Shown: piece by piece, positions 51,001 through 60,968 of the stretch
How positions within the stretch are numbered: the first letter of the stretch is position 1
How the letters are laid out: each line of letters begins with the position of its first letter
Source: Torreya grandis
Taxonomy: Eukaryota > Streptophyta > Pinopsida > Cupressales > Taxaceae
Assembly (NCBI GenBank): GCA_037957365.1
Contig: JARHVA010003263.1
Span: 353,501 to 417,500, forward strand
Length of the DNA: 64,000 nt
Direction: 5' to 3'
Program-made: the position numbers and the translations under genes
The notes under the pieces: model-generated
Database searches by the model: none
Told to the model about the DNA's origin: nothing
What the model saw: the letters and a program-made list of their open reading frames with translations, nothing else

Positions 51001-53000
51001 CATGGAAAACATGTAAGATACCATACATTCATGATAAACCACTTATATGTGGTTTTTAGTAACAAAGTATGCCTATTAGGCCTTGACTAGGCCTAAGGCC
51101 CTAAGGGGGTGTAGTCTCATTTATAGCACTAAAGGAAACTTAAAATGAATTATAACATATTTATGGGGATATATGAAGTGTGTAAGAGACATTAAGTTTT
51201 AGGGATTCATCACAATTTGGCCAAACAAGCCCTTTTTTCACCTTAGCCTTACATAAAATGCAAGGAAGAGTTTGACGAGCTACTTTTGGAATCTTATATC
51301 TCTATGGATGATTGGCATGGAGGTCCAAAGAGCTTGGATATGTTGAATATGGTCCTAAATAGGTTTGTAGTGGAATTTTTTTGAGGATTTAACATCAAAC
51401 TTTATTAACAACTGATAAGGGTCAAAACCACCTAAAACCCTCCAAAACCCTTGCTCATGACCCAATGGGAAAAAGGTGGATAGAAATGTATCGAGATGAG
51501 CTAGTATGCCTTGTAAAGTAATTGGAACTTCTAGAGGACTCCACCATAACTCTTCCCATTATATTGGATAGTACCCTATCTATATAGATAGGGTACATAA
51601 TAATTTTTATTGATAGATTTTTGTGTTTTTCAATTTTAAAAGAGTGTTTAAGGATGAGAAACACTTTTGGAGATCAAGTGGGACCTAATATAACACCTCA
51701 TGCTCATTTATTACTTCATTCAATCACACAAGTACCTTTACAATCACCTTCACTTCAAGTAATCCAAACTTTTATAGTGAATGGAAGGTGATCATGAAGT
51801 GAGAAGGTGATAACTCCAATTGGGAGGACTTTTAAGGATTACCTAATGGATATAAGAACTAAATGACTCTTTACGGGTGTCATGTAACCTCATACTTGGA
51901 TTTTTTTTTGGAAAATTGAAGGTCACTTGAATGACAAGTTTGAGAAATGAGTAAAAGAAGGATGATGGTGACTTCAAGCCATGAGAACACTTGTATAAAA
52001 TAACATAAGCTATTATGGACACATCCAATGCATGTTGTAGATTGTTATTAACCACCCGTCATGTGCACATGTGGAAATTTTTCTTAGTCTTCTATGGATA
52101 TCTCAAGATAAGCTAATGATAAAGACATTTTCAAAGAAGCCAATTGAAAGGTCATACACCAAATTTAAGGATTTTTCATGCCTTAGAGGGAAATTTGTCC
52201 AAAGATAAATTTCATGTTATATTATATACTCTAATCCTATATAACATAACTGATCCTCATTATTTGAAAAGTGGCATTGTGACCCTTGAGCTCCACTTTT
52301 CTCTTTCTTCTCACACATTCTATAAGTAATAGCCATTTTGGCACTTGTTTTCTAATTCCACACCATGTATGGTGAAGCCATGTTGGTTTTATGTTGTACT
52401 TTTCCTTTGAATAATACATGAAATCTAGTTTTGAGTTCATAAACATCTTGTCTAAGTGTGAAAAGTGATTTATGGTGAGGTCTAGTGATAAGCAACTATC
52501 CTTGTCTTCTCCTTATCTTTTCATGTTTGGCTACAATATGATCTCATTATAACAGATCATATAGAGTGTATCTAGTGTTTTTGTATTTATTCAAGTGTTC
52601 AATTGTCCTTAGAGTCTACAATCTAACCTCTATTCCATCTACCTTGAGTAGTCTTATGCATATCACCTCTATATTGAAATACTAATGTTAGAACATCTTA
52701 GGACTTTGAAGCTAGTGTTGTATGTTGTGTTTCTTAGTATAAGAGTATGATGATATTTTAGATATCCTTATGGTTTATCACCCCCTTAGAATAATTTAAT
52801 TTCTTTCATATCTACACCCCTTTTCACACAAGCAATTAGTTAGTGTAGGTGATAAGCACTTAAAGGTCAATCTAAGAACCTAGCCCTTAAACCTGGAGTT
52901 ATAAATATACTATAGGCAACCCACATGGATATAGTTATTCCAATGTTTCACAAATATTAGAGTAATATTGATCAACCTCCTTTAGAGTGCAAGATTTGGT
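48099..53000 (+). repeat. Element B 3' LTR (about 4.9 kb)
   Basis: Aligns with the 5' LTR from 48,180 onward with frequent substitutions and indels, and possibly from TGACTCC at 48,099. It ends near 52,997 (CTCCTTTAGAGTGCAAGATTT), after which A2 gag resumes at about 53,005-53,025. No strong polypurine tract was seen in front of it. Confidence 0.75.
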
Positions 53001-53004
53001 GATA

Positions 53005-53643
53005 ATAGTGTCCTTTATAAAGATTGGTTCAAATTTAATACCTTTGCCTCTACCAAACTATTAGCTAAAACACTATCAATATATGTTTTAGATTGATATA
53101 ATAATAAAAAAATAAATTCTATCACCATCCTTAAGACTTAGTTAACTAACTAGTCTAATAATTTCAAACTAGTGATATTCTTGAGAATAACTTAGCTCAC
53201 TTTATAAATTATAAACAACTTGAAACACAAATGGCACAATCCTTCATCAAACTATGGAAGAACTTGTCTAACAAATGTGAGCATAATATGGTGTATGATA
53301 ACCTCTTCCACCTATTCACTACTGAAATCTACCCAAAATTATAATATCAGGTTAGGACTCGCTCTCCAAGAACTTTGGAAGAAGACCTTGACTAAACTAA
53401 GCATTAAAAATTCCTCATGCATTAAGTTGAACCATCTCAACCTACAAAGGGCACTCATATGCTTACTAAAAATAAACACCTTTATGGAACTAATGATGCA
53501 ATTATTGATACTTATGATACTATTCACAACATTCAAGTGATTTCTCCAAACAATGTTATGGAGCATGCTTCCCCTCCAAACAACACTCCTACTCCTACAT
53601 ATTCTCAAATGAACAACACTAATATTTGAAAACCATAATCCTT
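53005..53643 (+). pseudogene. A2 Gag, second fragment
   Basis: FNTFASTKLLAKTLS (from 53,035) matches A1 NTFSTTKILVKTFT. After about 150 decayed bases, QMAQSFIKLWKNLSNKCEHN and VYDNLFHLFTTEIYPKL (53,230-53,345) match A1 THDFIKIWKSLAYKANYN and TDDNLFKLFITTDSF. A Pro/Asn/Thr-rich part (NNTPTPTYSQMNN) runs up to the copia insertion point. Confidence 0.8.
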
Positions 53644-53648
53644 AACCT
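53644..53648. repeat. Left target-site duplication of the copia element
   Basis: AACCT, immediately before the 5' LTR. It is repeated exactly after the 3' LTR. Confidence 0.95.
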
Positions 53649-54131
53649 TGTTGGAAATATTTTAATTGATGTCAAAGGTCTAACATTATTAGTGATAAAG
53701 GCCCCATTGCATTTAATAGTATTTTTAATTTCATATCTTGGCTAATGTATGTTAATATTTATTTAATATTAAAAAATATATTTTTGGTTGCATAAAGTCG
53801 AAAGAAGGGCCCATGGAGAAGTCAAAGTGTCATGGGGTAAAGAAAAAATAAGAATGGGATGCATTTTCCCATGAATATTCATCTTGAGGAATTCCAAGAG
53901 TCACCAAGTGAAGACAAAAGAGGAAGGGAACAATTTCTCATGAAGGGACACTTTGAGGAATATGAAAAGTCACCAAGATAAAGACAAAAGAGGAAAGGAT
54001 GATTTTGCTTATGAAGGGTCACCATATGACTTTTCAGATGTAAGGATATGAAGGGTCATGCAATTTTGGCATCATTTTCCATGAGGATTGAAGGGTCACA
54101 AAGGGTGAATGCCAAAGGTCATTTGGAAAGC

Positions 54132-54139
54132 TATAAATA
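54132..54139 (+). promoter_or_regulatory. TATA box in copia 5' LTR
   Basis: TATAAATA in AAGC-TATAAATA-AAGG, conserved in the 3' LTR at 60,422-60,429. It is the likely start point for element RNA, with the GTTGGTGCTC array falling in the transcribed part. Confidence 0.7.
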
Positions 54140-54301
54140 AAGGCTTGAGAAGCCATTTGTAATATGGAAGATAGAGTATGATTTGTAATTGTTATATCTA
54201 TCTTAGAAGAGCAAAGGAGAGAAAATAAAGAGATATTGTAATGTTCTATCATTTGTTGAGAAAGCAACATTGAGAGATAGTTATGTGGTATACACAAAAG
54301 G

Positions 54302-54478
54302 GGTTGGTGTTCCTGTGGGTTGGTGCTCATGAATAGTTACTGTGTTGGTGCTCAGCAAGGGGGTTGGTGCTCTTATGGATTGGTGCTCACAAATAATTGC
54401 TATGTTGGTACTCAATAAAGGTGTTGGTTCTCCTACAAGTTAGTGCCTGTGAATATTATAGTTTGAGTTGGTGCTCAT
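54302..54478. repeat. GTTGGTGCTC array in copia 5' LTR
   Basis: Nine exact or near copies of GTTGGTGCTC, separated alternately by about 7-10 and 16 bases. The longer pattern (word, ATGAATAGTTACTGTG, word, AGCAAGGGG, word, short spacer) repeats with a period of about 60 bases. The 3' LTR has about eight copies at 60,591-60,751. Confidence 0.9.
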
Positions 54479-54689
54479 TCATATACTTGAGATTGTTCTC
54501 TGTGGTTTTTCCCACATTGGGTTTCCACGTTAAATCTGGTGTCTCTCTCTATCTTGTGTGGTGTTTATTATTTCAATTTTATTGCATATATTGAATGTAT
54601 GGTTAAGTGGAATTTGATTAAGTGAAAGTTTATAAGATTTATGAAATACTGATTCAGCCCCCTTCTCAGTATATCCCATGCTTAATAAT

Positions 54690-54701
54690 TGGTATCAGAG
54701 C
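54690..54701 (+). promoter_or_regulatory. Primer-binding site, initiator tRNA-Met
   Basis: TGGTATCAGAGC, two bases after the 5' LTR. It is complementary to the 3' end of plant initiator tRNA-Met, which primes minus-strand DNA synthesis in many copia elements. Confidence 0.95.
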
Positions 54702-54749
54702 AGGTTCCTTTTGAAAAAGTTTTACAACTTGAAGGAAGATCAAGAAAAT

Positions 54750-56900
54750 ATGATGGTTGGATCACATGAAGAATTTTATACAAATAAGGCACCTTTGTTT
54801 GATGGAAAAAATTATGTTTTTTGGAGCATAAGGATGAAGAATTATTTGATGGCCCTTGGATTCGACATATGGCAAGTAGTGGTGGAAGAATATGAAGAGC
54901 CACAGACACTTGTAACTACTATGATAGAAAAGAAGGCAAGTGAAAATAATGTTAAAGCTTTAAATGTTATTTTATGTGGTTTATGTGAATCAAATTTTTT
55001 TAAAGCTATGCAATGTAAGTTTGCTCATGAAACTTGGGTAAAACTTGAGAAAGGTTCAACAAGCTAAGCTTCAGACTTTGAGAAGATAGTTTGAGAGTTT
55101 GAAGATGGAAGAAGAATAAAATATAGCAAGTTATCTCTTATGGGTTGATCAAATAGTCAATCAGATTCAAGGTCTTGGAGAAAATTTAGAAGAGTTGAAT
55201 ATGGTTCAAAATTTTTTGAGATCTCTACCATTGACATATGATGTGACAGTTTCAAAAATTAAAGAGATGAAGAATTTATCCAAATTAAAGATGGATGAGC
55301 TTCATGGTATTCTTATGGCATATGAGATACGGATTGAGCAAGATAAACCCTCAAAGAGAGAAGTGGATTTCAAGACATCAAATAAAGAGAAGGATAAGAT
55401 TTAAGAATCAAGTGATAGTTTTAGTGATGATGAAGATGACAATGGAGCTCTTTTCATTCGCAAGCCAAAAAAAGGCATAGGTAAATATCAAAGAAATTTA
55501 CCTTTTAAATGTTTTAATTGTGGAAATATTAGACATTTTATAGCTAAATGCCCAAATAAGGTTATTGATGATAATGAAGAAGGAAAGTCTACATAAAAGA
55601 AGAATTTTAAAGGTAAATTCAATAACAGATTTGAGAAGAAGAGTTTGTATTCTAAATATCCTAGCTCAGCCGAAGATAGTGGAGTCAATGACTCAAAAGA
55701 AGAAGAGATTATATTCATGGCCAAATATGAACATGCCTCTACAAGAAAAATTATAGATTATCAAGAAGAATAATAGGATGAAGATGAAGTGAATCTGGAA
55801 GGAGAACTCATTTCTACCTTAGAAGAGTTAAAGGCTCTTGAAAAGAAGAATTGAAGATTAAAGCTCCAGATCGAGTCAAAGGAAATAATTAAAGATCTAC
55901 AAGCACACTTTGAAAAATCCAAAAATAATGAAGAAGATCTAATGACACAGTTGAAAATAGTAAGTAAATAATGTAAAAGGTATGTTATTAAAATTACTTC
56001 TTTAAAATCAGATCTTGATAAAACAAATAAATCAATCAATGATAGAGCAATGAATGATTCAAAATTTGAGAATAACACTAATATGTTGAATAAGATATTA
56101 GAAAATCAAATATTAATGTCAAATAAGATAGTTATTATATTTTAAAAGGATAAAGAGGAGGTCACTACTTTAACAGACAAGGAAAAAGGAAAGAGCTATG
56201 CTAAAGCTCTTACAAAAGAAGAAATAAAAAAAGAAGTTAAGAATACAGAGGACATCTCAAACAAAGAAGGCTAGAGGGAACAAAGTTATAAAAAGAAATT
56301 AGGTCAGAGATAAAAAAATAGGTCCTATTTTTATGATTACTAATTTTATTGTAATGGATAAGTCATAATAAATTAGAATGTCAAAAAAGAGATAATAGTT
56401 TCATAAATAAGGAGAAGGAAAGTCATGAAAAATCAAGTAGAAGCCACAACTCTTTTGCTCCTCTATTAGTCTTTCATGAAGAGGCCATAATATGTTACAA
56501 GTGTAACAACTTCATACACATATCCTAGTACTGTATAAGTGTGTTCAAGTAAGTCAAGAAGGACCATAGTTTCAAGGATCCATTCATTAAGAAGAAAATT
56601 CAAATAGGTTCCTGGCAAAAGAAACAACCTAAAAAAATCTATGTTGGTGCAGATAGCTTTGCATGCAAGAAATGAAGAAAAGACATGGTTCATTGATAGT
56701 AGATGTTTGAGGCACATGACATGAGATAAGAGAAATTTCATAACCTTGAATAAGATCAATGGTGGCACAGTGAAATTTGGAGACAATACTACTACCAAAA
56801 TTACTAGAAAAGGTACACTAAGTTTGGATAATGGTAGAACTAAAACTGAAAATTTTTTATATGTAGAAGGTCTTAACCATAGTATTTTGAGTGTAAGTTA
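54750..56900 (+). pseudogene. Copia Gag region with two zinc knuckles, broken
   Basis: The ATG at 54,750 starts MMVGSHEEF, in phase with FDGKNYVFWSIRMKNYLMAL and TWVKLEK, the copia Gag (DUF4219/UBN2) N-terminus. A frameshift near 55,048 moves to the frame of MVQNFLRSLPLTYDVTVSKI and MDELHGILMAYEIRI. A knuckle at 55,510-55,551 reads CFNCGNIRHFIAKC, an intact C-x2-C-x4-H-x4-C. An acidic/Lys-rich, coiled-coil-like stretch follows (ELISTLEELKALEKKN, SLKSDLDKTNKSIN). A second knuckle at 56,493-56,534 reads CYKCNNFIHIS-stop-YC, all ligands present but one stop inside. The protease is probably in 56.6-56.9 kb (FIDSRCLRHMT-like) and too decayed to outline. Confidence 0.88.
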
Positions 56901-56979
56901 AATGTGTGATTAGGGGAAAACACTAAATTTTTATGAATAAGGTTGTGAAATTAGAAGAAAAGATTCAGATGTGTTGGTT

Positions 56980-57850
56980 GCAGATGCTCAGAGATAAGGA
57001 AATAACTTGTATATGCTATCACACATCAAAGGTCAAAGATGTTGTTTGAGTCAAACTGAAGAAATTTGGATATGGCACAGGAGAATGAGGTAAATAAATT
57101 ATGACAATCTTGTCAATATTAGAAAAAATCTAGTAGTTAGAAATCTTTTAAAGATTACAAAGCCATGTGACACGCTTTGTGAACCTTGTCAACATGGGAA
57201 GTAAGCTAGAAGGCCGTTCAAAATAAAAGAGTAATCAATGACTCAGATGCTAGAGCTTATTCACACTAACCTATGTAGACCTATGAGGAATTAAATCACT
57301 CAAGGTGAGAAGTATTTCATGTTTCTTATTGATGATTTTTCACGTATGACTTGGGTAATGTTTTTAAAGAAAAAATTAGAAGATTTTAGATATTTCAAAG
57401 CATTCAAAGCATTAGTTGAGAATGAAACTAGTTTAAAGATTAAGTGTCTAAGATCAAATTGAGGAGGAAAATTCATGTCAGATCAATATATTGAATTTTG
57501 TGAATATCATGAAATAAAGAGACATTATTCAATAAGCAAAACTCTATAGTAAAATGGAGTAGTTGAATGGAAAAATACAATAGTTTAGGAGATGGCGAGG
57601 ACAATGCTAAATGAATCTAAGGTAGCAGATAAATATTAGAAAGAGGTAGTTACTACAGTAGTGAATATTCAAAATAGAGCATTATTGAGGGTCAATAGTG
57701 ACAAAACTCCTTATGATCTATGGAAAGACAAACTAGTAACAGTTTATTATTTCAGAGTCTTCGACAGTATATGCTTCACAAAGAAAACTGATGAAAAACT
57801 TGGTAAGTTTGAATCCAGAGTAGATGAAGGTATATTTCTTGGTTAATATT
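56980..57850 (+). pseudogene. Copia integrase, broken
   Basis: The zinc-binding part reads NNLYMLSHIKGQ, IWIWHRRMR, a stop, then INYDNL and CEPCQHGK, fitting the 'LWH.RLGH....L ... C..C..GK' gag-pre-integrase block. The core has MLELIHTNLCRPM, YFMFLIDDFSRMTWVMF, LRSN-stop-GGKFMSDQYIEFC and NGVVEWKNTI. The first catalytic Asp is Asn (57,268-57,270), the second is Asn (57,457-57,459), and the Glu remains (57,565-57,567). The open segment to 57,846 (NRALLRVNSDKTPYDLWKDK, VDEGIFLG) is the integrase C-terminal region. A frameshift near 57,895 follows. Confidence 0.92.
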
Positions 57851-57899
57851 TAAAAAGTAAAGATTATAAATGTTATAAAAAATAAGTAAGAATTTTTTT

Positions 57900-59702
57900 G
57901 AAATTGAAAGTGTCAGGATATAAGAAGATGGAACACAAAGAATCAGTGATCTAGTAGACATTCCTGAAATCATTGAAGAGGAAGGTTTTAAAGAATCAGA
58001 TGAAGATGAGGAGAAGGTGAAAAATGGAACCAAAAATCCATCCAAATATGTTTAGATAAATCATAATGAAAGTGACATCATCAGGGAGATAAATGAAGGA
58101 ATTCACACTAGAAGAATGATTGTAAGTGAATCTGAGCAAATTAATTTCTATTTGTTGTCTAAAATTTAGCCTAGAACTTTTTCAAAAGCTAGACATGATA
58201 AGCATTGGGTTAAGGCAATGGATGAAGAATTAAATCAAATAGAAAAGAATGATACTTGGGAATTAGTGCCTATACCAAAAGATCACAATGTGATAGGAAC
58301 AAAATGGGTTTATAGAAATAAGTTGAATGAAAATCAAGAAGTGACCAGAAATAAAGCAAGATTAATATGTAAAGGATATGCTCAGATTGAGGGAATAGAT
58401 TTTGAAGAAACTTTTGCACCAGTGGTAAGGTTAAAAGCTATTAGAATGTTTCTCTCATATGTAGTGTTTAAAAATTTCAAAGTATTTCAAATGGATGTCA
58501 AATCTACCTTCCTAAATGGAAATATTGAAGAAGAGGTCTACATTGAGCAGCCTGAGGGATTTATTCTCTCAAATATTATTAGCCATGTATGCAGATTGAA
58601 GAAAGCATTGTAGGTATTGAAACAAGCTCTTAGTGTTTGGTATGTAAGACTTGATAAGTACCTGCAAGATCAAGGTTTCAAGAGAGGATTTGTTGATAGT
58701 AATCTCTACATCAAAACAGAAGGTGAGCATCAATTGATTGTTGTGGTATATGTTGATGATATCATTTTTGGATGAAATATTGAAAAGATGACAAAAGAAT
58801 TTTCTGGTAGAATGCAAAAATAATTTGAGATGTCTATGCTTGGATAATTATCATTTTTCTTAGGATTTCAAATATTTAAGTTAGATAAAGGAATTTTCAT
58901 ATCTCAAAGTAAATATGCCAAGGAAATGTTGAAGAAATTTGGTTTTGAGAATTGTGCACCTGTTGGCACACCAATGTGTACAGTAAACAAGGTGAGAAAG
59001 GATGAAGATTCACCTATTATAGATCAATATTTGTATAGATCTATGATTGGTAGTCTTTTATATTTTAAAGCATCAAGGTCAAACATCATGCATGCAGTAG
59101 GTATGGTTGCAAGATATCAGTCATCTCCAAAAAATAGTCATGTTTAGTTGGTGAAGAGAATATTTAGATATATCCAAGGGACATTGGATTATGGATTATG
59201 GTATCCCATAGGTAGAGATTTCACTTTGGTTTCTTATAAATATTTAGATTGGGTAGGGTTCTTGGATGATAGAAAGAGTACAAGTGGAGGAGCTTTCTTC
59301 CTTAGTGATAGCTTGGTATCATGGCTAAGTAAGAAGTAGAATCTAGTATCACTTTTTATAGTTGTAGAATATATTGTAGTAGTATTGTATTATACTCAAG
59401 TGCTTTAGATGAAGAAAACTTTGGAAGCTATCAAGGTAAAGTATTATGAACCTATTTCTATTTTTTTTGATAACACAAGTGCTATAAATATTTCAAAGAA
59501 TCTAGTGATGCATTCAAGAACAAAACATATTACCATTAGATATCACTTATTAAGAGAGAAGGTTGTAGATCAACAGGTTAAGATGGAATATATTAGTACT
59601 ATAGAGTAGATTGCAAATATTTTCACAAAGGCACTACCAAAAGACACATTTGAGTATCCATGAGAGAAGCTAGGAGTAATTTCTTTTTCTTCCTGCCATT
59701 GA
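57900..59702 (+). pseudogene. Copia reverse transcriptase and RNase H, broken
   Basis: One frame runs from about 57,900 to the terminal stop at 59,700-59,702 with scattered stops. [57 protein letters not shown] and [20 protein letters not shown] are RVT_2 blocks. The active-site box YVDD is intact at 58,749-58,760. RSMIGSLLYFKASRSNIMHA and DWVGFLDDRKSTSGGAFFLS lead into RNase H, where the 'SDADW' Asp is Tyr (SYKYLDWVG). RTKHITIRYHLLREKVV and ANIFTKALPKDTFEY are the terminal blocks. Stops fall where Gln or Arg would be expected, such as EYP-stop-EKLG for EY.REKLG. RT keeps its key residues, but the frame is dead. Confidence 0.95.
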
Positions 59703-59717
59703 GGTTTAACATCAGTT

Positions 59718-59934
59718 GAAGGGGAGCTAAGTGTTAGCTCAAGGTAGGCCCTTTACCATTGATGTCAAAGGGGGAGAATAGTAGGTATAGGTACAGGTGA
59801 AAAAATAGGTATAGGGAATAGATACATGTTGTTACATTAAGGGGGAGTTACTACATGTTTTTTAGATGGTAGTATGTGCATGTTTAAGGATGTGGCAATT
59901 TTAGTTTGAGGTTTCCATCAATGACAAAGGAGGA
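59718..59934 (+). promoter_or_regulatory. Series of polypurine tracts before the copia 3' LTR
   Basis: Purine runs occur at 59,718-59,726 (GAAGGGGAG), 59,767-59,776 (AAAGGGGGAG), 59,839-59,847 (AAGGGGGAG) and 59,926-59,934 (AAAGGAGGA). The last lies four bases before the 3' LTR and is the functional candidate for plus-strand priming. The extra copies are typical of Sireviruses. Confidence 0.8.
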
Positions 59935-59937
59935 TAT

Positions 59938-60963
59938 TTTTGGAAATATTGTCATTGATGTCAAAGGTCTATAATTATTGGTGATAAAGGACCCATTGAA
60001 TTTAATAGTGTTTTTAATATTCATATCTTGGCTAATATGTGTTAATATTTATTTAATATTAAAATATATATTTTTGGTTGCATAAATTCCAAAGAAAGTC
60101 CCATGGAGAAGTCAAAGAGTCATAGGGTAAATAAAAAATAAGAATGGGACACATTTTCCCATGAAAAGTCATCTTGAGGAATTCCAAGAGTCACCAAGTG
60201 AAGACAAAAGAGCAAGGGCACAATTTCTCATGAAGGGACACTTTGAGGAATACGAAAAGTCACCAAGATAAAGACAAAAGAGGAAAGGATGCTTTTGCTT
60301 ATGAAGGGTCACCATATGAATTTTCAAATGCAAGGATATGAAGGGTCATGCAAGTTTGGTGCCATTTTACATGAGGATTGACGGGCCACAAAGGGTGAAT
60401 GCCAAAGGTCATTTAGAAAGATATAAATAAAGGATTGAGAAGCCATTTGTAATATGGAAGATAGAGTATGATTTGTACTTGTTATATCTATCTTAGAAGA
60501 GCAAAGGAGAGAAAAGAAAGAGATGTTGTAATGTTATATCATTTTTTGAGAAAGCAACATTGAGAGATAGTTGTGTGGTATATACAAAAGGGGTTGGTGC
60601 TCACTAATAGTTATTGTGTTGGTGCTCAACAAATGTGTTGGTGCTCTTGTGGGTTGGTGCTCATGAATAGTTGTTGTGTTGGTGCTTAGCAAAGGTTTTG
60701 GTGTTCCTACAAGTTGGTGCTAGAAAATATTTTAGTTTGAGTTGGTGTTCATTCATATGCTTGATATTGTTCTCCATGGTTTTTCCCACATTGGGTTTCC
60801 ACGTTAAATCTGGTGTCTCTCTCTATCTTGTGTGGTGTTTATTATTTCAGTTTTATTGCAATCCTAAATGTATGGTTAAGTGGAATTTGATTAAGTGAAA
60901 GTTTATAAGATTTATGATATAATGATTCACCCCCCTCCCTCTTAGTATATCCCATGCTTAACA
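59938..60963 (+). repeat. Copia 3' LTR
   Basis: Begins TTTTGGAAATATTGTCATTG (TGTTGG in the 5' copy), with the TATA box at 60,422 and the GTTGGTGCTC array at 60,591-60,751. It ends CATGCTTAACA. Compared with the 5' LTR it lacks one repeat unit and carries scattered substitutions. Confidence 0.95.
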
Positions 60964-60968
60964 AACCT
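60964..60968. repeat. Right target-site duplication of the copia element
   Basis: AACCT, identical to 53,644-53,648. After it A2 gag sequence continues. Confidence 0.95.

Larger units (their letters stand above)
39751..53000 (+). mobile_element. Element B: long-LTR Gag-PR retrotransposon, apparently non-autonomous
   Basis: Two direct repeats of about 4.8 kb (39,751-44,540 and 48,099-53,000) flank a 3.56 kb internal region. Shared landmarks run the whole length, for example TTTTGACCACAAGTCAAAAT, TAATCCTATCATAGGTG, TTTGGGGATG and GTGTAGGTGATAAGCACTTA. The internal region encodes a retrotransposon Gag, an aspartic protease and an acidic tail. I found no RT, RNase H or integrase motif. Exact termini and target duplications are not resolved. 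The insertion lies inside A2 gag. Confidence 0.82.
53649..54687 (+). repeat. Copia 5' LTR
   Basis: Begins TGTTGGAAATATT and ends CATGCTTAATA. The TATA box is at 54,132-54,139. After it, near 54,302-54,478, lies an array of GTTGGTGCTC words. Both ends are set by alignment with the 3' LTR and by the target duplications. Confidence 0.95.
53649..60963 (+). mobile_element. Full-length Ty1/copia retrotransposon (Sirevirus-like), degenerate coding
   Basis: 7,315 bases with LTRs of 1,039 and 1,026 bases, perfect AACCT duplications on both sides, a tRNA-iMet primer site and polypurine tracts. The polyprotein order is gag-integrase-RT-RNase H, the copia order. Several purine tracts between the pol stop and the 3' LTR, together with a long coiled-coil Gag, are features I associate with Sireviruses (inference). 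In one 170-base stretch at the LTR starts I hand-counted about 17 differences, so it is younger than B but not recent. Confidence 0.96.

Noticed and set aside
49105..52446. Minus-strand open frames inside element B's 3' LTR
   Set aside because: The matching stretches of the 5' LTR do not keep them open, and none resembles a known protein.
54682..54909. Minus-strand open frame over the copia gag start
   Set aside because: It is the antisense of a clear Gag reading frame; the same applies to minus frames at 55,488-55,724, 55,761-56,078 and 56,466-56,798.
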